A DNA stretch of 64,000 nt, from contig BCKL01000002.1 in assembly GCA_001600635.1 (NCBI GenBank), positions 809,425 to 873,424 of the forward strand, in the 5' to 3' direction. A model generated the notes under the pieces. The model was not told the origin of the DNA. It saw nothing but the letters and a program-made list of their open reading frames with translations, and ran no database searches. Positions 21,097-32,100 of the stretch are shown in pieces. The translations under genes were made by a program, and so were the position numbers. Source of the stretch: Leucosporidium creatinivorum (Eukaryota > Basidiomycota > Microbotryomycetes > Leucosporidiales > Leucosporidiaceae). Within the stretch, counting starts at the first letter, position 1. Every line of letters begins with the position of its first letter.

Positions 21097-22007
21097 TTCT
21101 GGCGGTAGAAAAGCATGCTTGGCGCGCAAAAGAGCAGCCATTCGAGAAGAGCTGAAACGAGGCGGAGACGAAGAGCGAGTGTGGAGCAAGCAGCGGGAGT
21201 CGGCTCGAAGGTTAATGTGCTACAGGGCACCGTCGGCTGCGCAGGAGCAGGGATGGGGCACCCGGCGCATCAAACGCCCTTGGGCTGCCTTACTGCACCA
21301 CAGACGCGACGCAGCGCAGTGGGAGCCAACGCCGAGCACGGCGCCTGCCCCTGGCTTCTCGTCTCGGCGAATCTCCTCAGGAAGCTTGTAGCTGTCAAGA
21401 TTTCGTCCTAGAGCATTCACTTGTCCCTTTCTTGCTCGTTCTTGACGTCTCGGCGCGCCTCGGGAGCTCAAGGGTTTCCCACCTCAATCGACGCTCCCGT
21501 GAAGGCTGCTCTCCCGAGACGTTGGAACAGCGGTGGCATCAAGCTATCATACTACATAAGAGCCAAATCAGAGAACCGAACAACACACTGCTGCAGACCT
21601 GTACCGTTGCGCTGGGTCGGCCAAGTCAGCGCCGAGTTCAAGTTGAAAGATCGCCGGCCGAGCGGCAGCTGACTAGAGATTGCTGTACGTCAGTGGGGCC
21701 CGGGGAAGTGGGTGGGCTGACCTTGTACAGGAAGGGTTCACGCCAGAGCTACGGGCAAGCGAGACAATCATGGGAAAGCGGTGCTCGAGCACGGGCCTTC
21801 GAGCGAACTCCTAGTAGAGGGTTCCAAGACTTTGGCTGAGCTCATCTTGACCTCTTTCTCCCTCCTCCCCCTCACTGCTCAACAGCTCCAACCCCTTTGC
21901 CAACTACCAGGTGAGCAGCTCCTGCTACCTTACATCCTCTGCAGTACATCTCACTGACTGCTCCTTCGCAGCCCTCCTTCCCACCGCCAAACAAGCTCTA
22001 TCGCGCA
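21097..22007. promoter_or_regulatory. Divergent promoter region between L2HGDH-like and MARVEL genes
   Basis: This is 911 bp, the longest gene-free stretch in the window. Overlapping open frames here (for example 21432-21839) show no family resemblance. The right end holds a probable 5' UTR intron of the MARVEL gene, listed separately. Otherwise nothing specific was recognised. Confidence 0.4.
21911..21971 (+). other. Probable 5' UTR intron of the MARVEL-like gene
   Basis: After CAACTACCAG there is a GTGAGC donor at 21911. A CTGACT branch-like site and a TTCGCAG acceptor ending at 21971 follow, 36 nt before the ATG at 22008. Length and signals match the coding introns around it. Confidence 0.6.
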
Positions 22008-22995
22008 ATGGCCATCCTCCCTCTTGCTCGCACCATCCTGTACAGCCTCTTTGTCTTCTGGGCTCTACTCACTTTCATTCTCGCGGCCGCGTAAGCCACT
22101 CTGCTGCCCTTCCCGCCGCCCCCTTCTCGACAACCAGCCGTCGCTCATCATCTCTCTCACGTGCCATCGCAGCTTTGTCGGTCAGACGAACAAGGATGGC
22201 TTTGGCTACTCTCAGGCTGGTGAGCTACATCCTGCCCTCCCCTTCCCGCCTTGCCGCTCGAGCTAAACCGACGTTCTGCTCCACAGCCGCCGAGCTCATC
22301 GCTGCTGGCCTTTTCGGACTCTTCACGCTCCCCGTTCTGTAGGTAGACTGTTCTATCACTTTCCCTTCGCATCTGGGGAGATCGGAGCGCTGGGCAAGGG
22401 CAGAAACCGGAAGAGCTGAACTCACTCGGCGCCGAAACCAGCCACTTCCTCTTCCACCGCCGCGCCAATGGATCCATCCTATCCTCGATCCTCGTCGAGG
22501 TCATCGCTATCTCTGTGATTTGGCTTCTCTTCCTCGGTGAGTCAGGAAGCTACCCGTCGCAGAAACCGGAGCTCACCTCGATTCTCGGCGCAGGTGGAGC
22601 CGCCGCCATCTCGAACGATGTCCTCCCCTTCGTCGGCTCGAGCTTCTGCGACGCCTCCTTCTGTCACCTCGGACAGGCTACTGCAGCCTTCGCATGGCTC
22701 AGCTGGATTACGTTGACTGCTTTGCTTGGCCTCGCTCTTTTCGGTGAGTTTTGAACCGTCTCGGCGCGCTCTCTGCTCGTGATGAAGGCTTCGAGCGGCT
22801 GTCGCGCGCCTTAAGAGGCCTCTCGCTGACGCTTCTCCACCTCCAGACCTCATCTACTACTCGACTAAGAACAAGCAGGCATGGAAGGAGGGATTTGCCG
22901 CCCACGGCGCCGCCGGAACGACCAAGGGCGAGCACCCCGCTCCCGCTCAGGGAACCGCCGAGATGACTCAGCAGCAGCCTGCTGCTCACGTTTAA
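22008..22995 (+). CDS. MARVEL-domain-like four-helix membrane protein
   Basis: Small integral membrane protein resembling fungal MARVEL-domain proteins, which associate with membrane subdomains. Exons 22008-22090, 22173-22219, 22287-22338, 22442-22536, 22594-22743 and 22847-22995 give 191 residues. Four hydrophobic helices are seen at about 6-28 (ARTILYSLFVFWALLTFILA), 48-62, 77-97 (SILVEVIAISVIWLLFLGG) and 125-148 (AFAWLSWITLTALLGLALFD). Between helices 3 and 4 lies a loop with two cysteines (SSFCDASFCHLGQATAAFAW), as is common in this fungal group. The tail is short and cytosolic, rich in Ala, Gln and Pro. The assignment rests on topology and these loop features, not on a catalytic motif. 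Confidence 0.72.
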
Positions 22996-23390
22996 GCGGC
23001 AAATTCGAGTCCGGGAGAAGAGCTGGTCTCGTGGTTTAATCGTAGTCGACGGGCTTTTCGGAGTAGGGCTTCCTATCTCATTTCGTTCCCCTCCCCATCT
23101 CTCAACTTGTAGTTATTGTTTTTCGTACATTCTCTGTGCTAGCTGGGATTGATTTGCTCCCTCATCCTCTGGAGCAAAGAACGCAGGATCGAATCTTGGA
23201 GCTCGGCGAAGTGCTCGGCGAGAGATGGGTCTTGCTGACCGACCTCACTGGTCTTCAAGCTCACTCTGCGCCTGTAGTGCTCCCCAGCGACCGCCCACAA
23301 CTCGAGGCCTCCACTTGGGCTTCGCCCCACTTTGCACTCCGATCGGGAGCACGGCGAACGAAAATCAAGTACAGCAAAGACGATGAGCAT
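22996..23390. other. Convergent 3' intergenic region, no gene seen
   Basis: This is 395 bp between the stops of the MARVEL gene and the alcohol oxidase gene. A T-rich stretch near 23100-23140 may belong to 3'-end formation. No other feature was recognised. Confidence 0.45.
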
Positions 23391-26120
23391 CTACAAACGA
23401 GCCTCGACGGGCGCCCTAAGCCCTGCACGGATGTCTTGATCCATGAACTGAGCGATGGAGTGTGAGAGTGCCATGTTCTGCGAATTCGCAGAACGAGTTA
23501 GCTCGCAGCTCGGTGCTCGGCGAAGGGTCCGACCGCTTCTCGACCGCTCCTCCCCGCCCTCGGTCGAAGACTCGACTCACCGTGATCATAGGGTTGACAG
23601 CAGATGCGGTGGGGAAGACGGAAGCATCTGCGATCCAGAGCCCCTCCGTTCCCCAAACTCGGCCTCGAGGGTCGACCACGCCTTGAGTCGCCTTTGCCGA
23701 CATTTGGCAGCTGCCCATTTGGTGAGCACTGTAGGAGAGGCAGGTCAGCTTTCTTGTCAAAGAAAGAGATGCGGAGAGTCGACCCACCTTCCAATGTTGC
23801 ACTTCCCGCTCCACACGCCAGCCTTCTCGACCTTGGCGCACCACTCCTTCCACCTCGGGTCCGAAAGCGACTTGTGTCCAGGTGCAGGGATGTAGTCCTC
23901 AACTCCAGACTGCGTCGTAGAGATCCTGTTGGCGCCCGAGACGAGGTGAAGCTCGCTCGAGGCGATGAGGCCTCGGAGAAGGGAAACGCCGTCGTAAGGG
24001 TCGAGGGTGTACTCCATGCGGGGGACGCCGTTGTCGTCGAGGAAGACGTATCCAGCTATGCAAGAGAGTAGCTTTAGCGATCCCTTCGTCGCGAGACAGA
24101 GGAGGAGACTTACACCCTCGGTCGCGAGCAATCGAGATTAGAGTGAAAGAGCGGTCGAACTTGACCATCGCCTTCTTGTGCTCCTTCGAAGACGTCCACT
24201 TGGTGTTCGAGGCGGCGAAGAGGGAAGGTGCCGACTGGATAACCTCGATCTTGACGCCGTGGTGCGAGCCATCGATGTTCTCCTGGACGGTGGAGACCTG
24301 CACCGAGCGTGTATGAGCGACAAGCGAGCGAACGGGGAGGGAGGTGAGAAGATCTACAGCAGTCATAATCGAGCCCTCCCATGGCTTAATCGCCTCGTCG
24401 TAGAAGCCAGTGACACCCTGCAAGGCGAAAGATCAGCTCTCTTGTCATCGCCGAGACGGAGCTAATGAAGCTCACGGTGACCGGGTGCAGCCTCAAGTTC
24501 TTGCCGATCCTTGGGTTCTTAAGACCACTCCTCAGCAGCACTCCTGGACTGTTGATGGTCCCGGCGGACAGCACGACGCCGCGGTTGGCTCGAAGGATAG
24601 CCCTCTTGCCGTCCTTGATCTTGATCAAAGCGCCGATGCAGACTTGCCTCGAGGTCGAAGGGTAAAAATCGTTGAGAGTCTTGGCCGTAGGAGAGCGAGA
24701 TGAGGAGCTCGAGGCGAAAAGGAGACGTTCGACCTCGGCCTCGACGAGAAATTTGGCGCCGGCCGAGGCGGCGTGACGCAGCCAGCAGACTGGACCGCTC
24801 TGCTTCTCGCTGTAAAGACAGCCGAAGGCGCAGTGTCCGCACTCGTGAGCATGTCCTGCTGTGTTTTGCTGAAGACGGTGGTAGGTTAGCGTGCGAAAGC
24901 AGACGGCGCGGTGACTCGGCGAACAAGCGACGAACCGGGATGACGCTGCAGGGGTAGCCAAGCTTGACCGAGGCCTCGACGAGACGAGTGTTGGCCTTGT
25001 TGTGGACGATGTGGTCTGCCGAGACTCCCATGCGGTTGCAGACGAACTCGATGGAGTCGGCGAACTCGGCGCTGAGGAAGTGCGGGAGGTTGTGCAGCTT
25101 GGCCCATTGTTCACGAAGGAAGTGCTGAGGGCGAAGCGAGGCGGACCAGTTGACTGTAGATGAGAGCCTAGTAAGCGACCCGAAGAACGACCGCGCGAGG
25201 AAAGCACTCACTGACGGTTCCTCCTCCGAAGCTTGAGCCGGCGAGTACGTTCAAGCCTCCATCCTCGGTCGCCATCAGTCCTTGAGCCTCGTACAGCTTC
25301 TCGAAGCCCTCCTTTGGCGTGCCAGACATCTCATCCGGCTTGAGATAAACTCCCTTCTCGACGACGAGCGTTGACCAGCCCTTCACTGCCATCTCCGAAG
25401 CGACGACACCTCCGCCGGCGCCCGAACCGATGACGAGCACGTCCGTCTGGATGCACTGGAAGTCTTGAGTGACGCTCTCAAACTTGTACTCGAAGTGTTG
25501 ACGGTTGCGCGAAGGGTCGGCGAGGCGGAGGGGGTCGCCTTCGGTTGGGAATCCTCCTGCGGCTGCGAGCATGGCGGGAAAGTCGGTGTAGACTTTGTAC
25601 ATGGCGACGGCTGCGAGAGAGACATCAGCTTCAGCCTGCACGGACCAAAACCGTTTAGCACTCACCGACGATTCCTCGGTAGAGGGAGCGAAAGAGGGCG
25701 AGCCGAGACGTCGACCAGGACTGCAGAACAGCCTCACGCTGCTCGACGGTGAGGTCGGGGAAGGGAGAGGAATGTCCAGTAAGAAGGAAGGTGCCCGGGC
25801 GAGTTGAGAGAAGCGAAAGAGCGCGAGCGAGTTCGGCGAGCTTGGGCGGGGAAAGGGAGCGGACGTATTGCTCAGCAAGGGCTTCCAGCGCTCCTGGGAG
25901 AGCACTGAAATTCGTCTCCGCTAGTATCTTGACTGTGCAGGCGAACCGAAGGTCAGTGACGCCCTCTCGAGCGAGGTTCGAGCTCGGACTGCTCACCTCG
26001 CTCTCGCTCCTCTGCTGAGGCGCTGGCGGGCAGGATCTCGTCCACCGTGGTAGCTTGGAAAGCAGCATCGCATGCTGAAGCTAGTACTCGGAGCTGTGCT
26101 TCGTTGAATGGCAACGGCAT
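23391..26120 (-). CDS. Long-chain fatty alcohol oxidase (GMC family), probably peroxisomal
   Basis: FAD enzyme that oxidises long-chain fatty alcohols to aldehydes with O2, giving H2O2. Exons in coding order are 25997-26120, 25666-25932, 25212-25610, 24936-25153, 24476-24868, 24114-24417, 23788-24055, 23581-23728 and 23391-23477, for 735 residues. After an N-terminal helical domain, residues ~188-198 form the FAD-binding loop (VLVIGSGAGGG), followed by LNVLAGSSFGGGT. Further family signs are the cysteine-rich GHAHECGHCAFGCLYSEKQ, the GMC signature NRGVVLSAGTINSPGVLL, and the C-terminal HQMGSCQM plus VFPTASAVNPMIT active-site region. The protein ends E-A-R-L, and ARL fits the type 1 peroxisomal targeting signal. 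Peroxisomal location is known for yeast fatty alcohol oxidases, so the context is consistent. Confidence 0.93.
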
Positions 26121-26305
26121 GATGTTGTGTGAAGTGCGAGAGCCAAGGTCCGGTGCGTCGTCTCTCGCCTGGCCACCGAGGCGGGGACGTGGTTCGCCGG
26201 AGACTCTCGAGCATCGAGATCGCCGAGCAAGGGTAACGAAAATACAGAAAATGTGTTACAAAGCTATAAACTGGGTGACGCCACAATTCCTTTGATTTCC
26301 CCTGC

Positions 26306-28712
26306 TCAGCTGCTCGGCGAAGCAGCTTTGATCTCCTTCTCCAGCTGCTCGGCGTTCAGCAGAAGCTGCTCCCGCGTTCCCGAGTACCCCATGCATTCCC
26401 ATTCACCCTCCGCTCGCTCTCCCGCTGCTGTAGGGTAGTCGAAAGTGACGAGGCCGTTTCCCACAATCTGAACGCCGAGGGGTCAGCTTTCGGCTTTCTG
26501 TAGCGGGGCAGAGAGACGTACATTGCCATGACGGTGGTAAGCTCCACGACCGCGAATGTAAGGGTCCAGTACATAGTACTGAGCCTTCATCAGGTTCACC
26601 GCTCGTTGGCGCTTCTTGGCGATGATGGGGTCGTCCGAGTTCATCCACTGGCGCGTGAGGTCGAGGTACTCGGCGACAAGGGCATCACGGTCAGCTTGCG
26701 CTTTCTGTAGGGGTTCACAGAAGGTCGAGGAGGAGGTCAGCTTGGAAGGCAGGCAGGAAAAGAAGACGGGAGCTCGCCTTTCGACCCTCGGCGTCACTGA
26801 ATGAGAGAGGAGGGAGATTAGTCGGGTTTCAGCTGAGGCTAGGGCAGATAGCTCACGCTTGAGGAGCGTTTTCTCCTGGTACGATGGGAGGGTACTCCCA
26901 CTTCCATGCGTTCTCACCACCTGCAAACGAACGAATGAGCGACGACGCTCGGCGCTCGGCGGACGGCAGACTCACCAAGCTCCTTGACGAGATGTTTCTA
27001 TGAAAAGAGAAGGGAAATGGAGCGTCAGCCTTCTGCTACACCTGTACGAAGCGTGTCTTCGGCACCAGCAGCTTTGGCACCTGCGAGCCTCGGCGATGAC
27101 CACGACTCGCTCACCTTGGGCACATGCACAACCAGGTCGTCGGTATTCTTGGTCATGGAGATCTTGTTGCGGACGACGGGGTCGAGCATGGGTCCGAGTA
27201 GCTTCCAGATACCTTGGAATACCCAGGGAGCTGTGAAGCGAGAGGGTGGTCAGCACCGAGCCGAGGCGGGGAGGGGCTAGCTCAGCCCAAGCGGCGTAGC
27301 TTCACTCACCGTTGTGGATGAGCATGACGTTGAGAGACTCGGGGTAGTACGCCTCAAGACACTTGACGATGAAGAGGATGCAGCGCCAGTCTGCAGAGGC
27401 GGAGCAGGGTCAGCTGTCGGGGTTCGGCGGTGGGTATATGGCCTTCGTGTGTCAACTCACCCATCTAGGAGCACAAGCAGAGGTCAGCGAGTATTCAGTG
27501 AGCTTTCCACGGACGAAGGACATACGTTTCGAATTCCGAAGCCAGTCATATCGAAGACCATGTCAATCTTGTCGACATTGTCGGCGAACAGGCAGCGAAC
27601 AGACTCCATCTGGAACAGCACAAAGTCCTCCAGCGCTTTCGCCGACTGGTCGAATGTGCGATGCTTAGCGACTGCTCGACGAGAGAGACGGATCAGCGTG
27701 ACCTCCTCATCGCCGAGAGACGAGATTGCGCACCATGGATGTAGATGACGGGTCGGCCGAAGTAGTCGGTGCCCTTAGAGTAGCTGGATTAGCTCAAGCC
27801 AGCTGCGATGAGATGTAAGGAGGCTGGGAGGGAGCGCCGAGGGCAGGCAACTGCGCCGAGGCAGGAGCTGGCGTCGGAGACGTACCTGGGTGTAGGTCTT
27901 GCCGATCTCCATTTGCTTGATGAAGCCTTCTGCACCCTTCATTCCCTCCTCGCCCTTCCTGAAGATCTCCTCGACGTCAGAGCCTGCGAGAACGAAGCAA
28001 GGTCAGCGCCGAGCTGGGTCGGAGAGCGCGAGAACGTACCCATTCGCCATTTGATGCACGCCGCGAGCTGTAGTGAAACAAAACGTGAGTATAGGCGAGC
28101 TTGAAACAGCTCAGACGAAGCTCACCATCGATACACCGGCGCTGGTCGACCACTTTCGAGCGCGGAGGAAGCGAAGCATGATATTGTCGGCGTCGTCCAT
28201 AGCGATGAAGCGCCAGTAGCTCTCGAGGAACTTGATACTGCCGTCTGTAAGTCGACAAGTTGGTCAGCGAGTTCTTTGACACCAGCGACGGCGAAGCTCA
28301 CACTCGGCGAAGGCGGCCTTAGCGTCCCGAGTCTCCTGCTCAGCCTTCATGCGCTCCTTGGCATTGTCGTCCTGTGTTCAGAGGTCAGATATGGTCAGCG
28401 AGCCTGTCGAGGACGCTGAGCCCATGCTCGCTCACCTTTGGGATTGAGCCGCCCGGCGACTTCTCGTCGACCACCGGAGCGTCTGATGTAGTGCTGCCTG
28501 AGCCTTCCTTGGGTGCGCTGTCAATGAGCTGTAGGAACTCCCTCCACATGTCCTGCGCGCGATTAAACGAGCAGAAACGGGTCAGAAACGAGCTGAGCTG
28601 CTGTTGATGCGGGGGGAAAGTCTGAACGCACCTTGAGGGAGCTCTCCTGCTGAGGAGTAAGCTTGCCTACCACTCCGTCACTAGGCAAAGGGTTGGGTTG
28701 TCTGCTGGTCAT
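26306..28712 (-). CDS. Sec14-like CRAL-TRIO lipid-transfer protein
   Basis: Phosphatidylinositol/lipid-transfer protein of the Sec14 superfamily. Sixteen exons in coding order: 28632-28712, 28436-28552, 28302-28371, 28126-28244, 28040-28067, 27886-27983, 27734-27773, 27526-27671, 27461-27464, 27310-27390, 27115-27230, 26976-26997, 26857-26920, 26779-26797, 26522-26704 and 26306-26467, for 449 residues. The CRAL-TRIO N part reads DNIMLRFLRARKWSTSAGVS. The lipid-binding core has GTDYFGRPVIYIHVAKH, VFDMTGFGIRNMDW and AYYPESLNVMLIHNAPWVFQ, followed by the usual LLGPMLDPVVRNKI. A C-terminal extension of about 110 residues follows. Exon 9 has only 4 nt, exon 14 has 19 nt, and the intron after exon 14 starts with GC instead of GT. 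The closest types are fungal CSR1-like proteins, judged from motifs only. Confidence 0.92.
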
Positions 28713-29171
28713 TATATTGTTGCTGAGTCGAAGCGAGGTGAGCTGGCAGGAGACGAAGAGAGCAGGAGGTCGAAGCGGCGATTGTCGAGTCGCCGTTGGC
28801 AGTCGCCGAAATGTCAGGGCTCTCCCCCGCAATTCAGACTGCAGCAGCACCACATCATAGCCGAGATCGCCTTGCACCTCATTTACGGCCAACTTGGTCC
28901 AGCAGAGAGCCAAATGAGCAGAGGAGGTCGCTCGGCGGAGCTGCCAGCGAGCTTCGCAGCGAGCAGCGCCGAGCCCCTTACAGAGCTCTGTAACGCAGCA
29001 GGATATTGACTGAGCATCTGAAATCGTCTTTTCGAGCTGGCCCTGCTGTACCACAATACAAAACCCCCTTGCTCTCCCGCACGACTTCCGCCTGTCGAGC
29101 TCGCCAACTCGGCTCTCGCTCCAACGCTCACCTCGTCAAGTCGACTTCGACTCGCAGGAGAAAGCTACAGC
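28713..29171. promoter_or_regulatory. Divergent promoter region between CRAL-TRIO and glucosidase II fusion genes
   Basis: This is 459 bp between two start codons facing away from each other. No convincing unfolded-protein-response element or other named motif was found by eye. Confidence 0.4.
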
Positions 29172-32100
29172 ATGGTATTGCGGTCACCTGGACGACACTG
29201 GGCGCTCCCACCGCTCCTCCTCGTACTGCTGCTGCTCGTCTTTAGCTCCCCCACCTCCGCCGTCAAGAGACACGACTTCAAGACTTGCTCTCAGTCGGGC
29301 TTCTGCCGCAGGAATCGAGCCCTGGCCGACCGCGCTGCAGAGCACAAGTCGTTCGTATCGCCCTACAGCCTCGAGCAACCCTCCTTCACCGCCAACACCT
29401 TCCACGCCGCCATCTCAAACGCCCTCTTCCCCTCGATCCACTTCTCGCTCGAGGTCCGCTTCCAAAAGGATGGCGTAGCTCGTATCTTGATGGACGAGGT
29501 TGATGGACTCAGGCAACGCTACAACGAGGCAGGCATGTGGGCTGTTCAGACGGAGCCTCTGCTCGCCGACGAGGGCGACTTCAAGGTCGACATTCGCGCC
29601 GACCACACCAGCATCAAGTACGCCCAGGGCCGACACGAGCTCCGGGTGCAGCATCAGCCTCTGCTGCTCACCTTCTACCGAGACGGACAACCGCACATCG
29701 TCATCAACGAGCGCTCGCTGCTCAACATGGAGCACTTCCGTGTTAAGGCCATCGGCGGAGAGCCCGAGGAGGTCGTGGTGCAGGATGCAGAGCATCCAGA
29801 GGAGCAGACGGTCATCGTCAAGGAGGAGGCGTTCCCTGGCTTTTTGCCTAAAGACGAGGATGGCATGTGGGAGGAGACGTTCGGCGGCAAGACTGATCCG
29901 AAGCCCAAGGGTGAGCTTGGCTGGCCTTCTCTACATAAGCTCCTCGGTTGACCCTCTTCCGTTGTCAGGACCCGAGTCGCTGTCCCTCGACATCACCTTC
30001 CCTGGCTACGAGCACGTCTACGGAATCCCTCAGCATGCCTCGTCGCTCAGCCTCAAGCAGACTCGGTGGGTTCCTTTAGCACCTTATGTCCGCTCGTGGA
30101 CCACCGCTAACCTTGCTACATCTCACAGTGGCGGAGATGGAGCCTACACCGACCCTTACCGCCTCTACAACCTCGACGTTTTCGAGTACGATGCCGACTC
30201 GGAGATGGCCATTGTGAGCGGTCTTGTTCCCGAAGGGAACCTCAGGAGTCAAGCTGACCCTCTTCATACTCAGTACGGCGCCATTCCCTTCATGAAGGCT
30301 CAGCGCGCCGGCTCGACGGTCGCTGTCTTCCTGGTCAGCGGATCCGAGGCTTGGATCGACATCACCAAGAAGCCGACATCCAAGGAGGTCAGCTCGGCCT
30401 TCAAGAAGTCGAAGAAAAGTGTCGCCAAGGGATCCGACGCTGGCCCTGCCGCCTCCACCACCTCAACGCACTGGATGGCCGAGTCGGGCATCCTCGACCT
30501 CTTCGTCTTCCTCGGTCCCAGTAGCGCCGATGTCTTCCAGCAGTATACCGCGCTCACGGGTCGCGCTCCTCTCCCACAACTCTTCGCCACGGCCTACCAC
30601 CAATGTCGATGGAACTACCTCAACCAGGCCGACGTGCAGGACGTGCAGACCAAGTTCGACGAGGCCGACATCCCCATGGACGTCATGTGGCTCGACATCG
30701 AGTACGCTGAGGAGCACAAATACTTTATCTGGGACAAGCGCAACTTCCCCGAGCCCGAGAAGATGCAGGATGATCTCGCCGCTCGCGGTCGCAAGGTGGG
30801 CTCTTCGTCTCGCGCCCTCCCTCTTCTCCCACTGATCGTATTTAAACCCCACCCCTAAAACTACAGCTCGTCGCCATCGTCGACCCTCACATCAAGCGCG
30901 ACAAGAACCTCTACATCTACACCGAGGCGCAAGAGCTCGACATCCTCTCCAAGACGGCCGACGGCAAGGAGTTTGAGGGATGGTGCTGGACTGGATCGAG
31001 TGCTTGGACCGATTGGTTCAACCCTGCATCCTGGCAGTGGTGGATTGATCAGTTCCAGTTTAACAAGTTCAAGGTGAGCTCGATGTCTCGGCGGGAGGAA
31101 GGCGAGGGAGGCGGCGCTGACCCTTGACTACTCACAGGGATCGACCAAGAACCTGTTTGTCTGGAACGACATGAACGAGGTGAGCGGACGTTGCTTCGAC
31201 ATCTCCCAGCTCTCGGCTGACCCTCCTGCCGTTCTTCACAGCCCTCCATCTTCAACGGCCCCGAGATCACCATGCAGAAGGATGCAGTCCACTACGGCGG
31301 CTGGGAGCATCGTGACGTGCACAACATCGGCGGCATGATCTACGTGAGTTGTTCTCGTTCCCATCGCTCCCGCCTCGGCGCTGACCTTACCCCTCTGCCA
31401 GCAAAACGTCACCGCCCAAGGTTTGGTTCAGCGCGAGGAAATCCCCAAGCGCCCCTTCGTCCTCACTCGCGCCTTCTACGCTGGCTCGCAACGCTTCGGC
31501 GCCATGTGGACCGGCGACAACCTCGGTACTTGGCCTCACCTCGCCTCGACCGTGCCCATGCTCCTCACCAACGGTATCGCTGGAATGGTGTTCGCAGGAT
31601 GTGAGCGATGGCTTTCTTCCGAGCGTTGGAGGGAAAGCTGACTCTATCTCTCTTCGCAGCCGACGTCGGAGGCTTCTTTGGCAACCCCGAAACCGAGATG
31701 ATGGTCCGCTGGTATCAAGTTGGAGCCTTCTCGCCCTTCTTCCGTGCTCACGGTCACATCGGTGAGCCGAGTCTTGAGAGATATGTTCATCTTCAGCTCG
31801 CTTACCAATTTAAGGTCGGTTTCTCAGACACCAAGCGCCGAGAGCCCTACCTCTTCGACCAGCCCTACCAAGGCTACATTCGAGACTCTATCCGCCTTCG
31901 CTACACTCTCCTTCCTACTCTCTACACCGCCTTTTACGAGGCCAGCCTCGACGGCACGCCCATCCTGAGGTGATTTCTGCGCTAGGGCCGACCGCGCAAC
32001 TCGCTTGCTCACTATTTGGCTTCGCAGGCCTCAATACGTCGTTTTCCCCGACGACCCTAATGGATTCGCCATCGACGACCAGTTCTACTTTGGCTCCTCT

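Noticed and set aside
21432-21839. Possible small gene (135 codons) in the 911-bp gap
   Set aside because: Overlapping frames of similar length exist in the same stretch, the composition is random-looking, and there are no introns or recognisable motifs.
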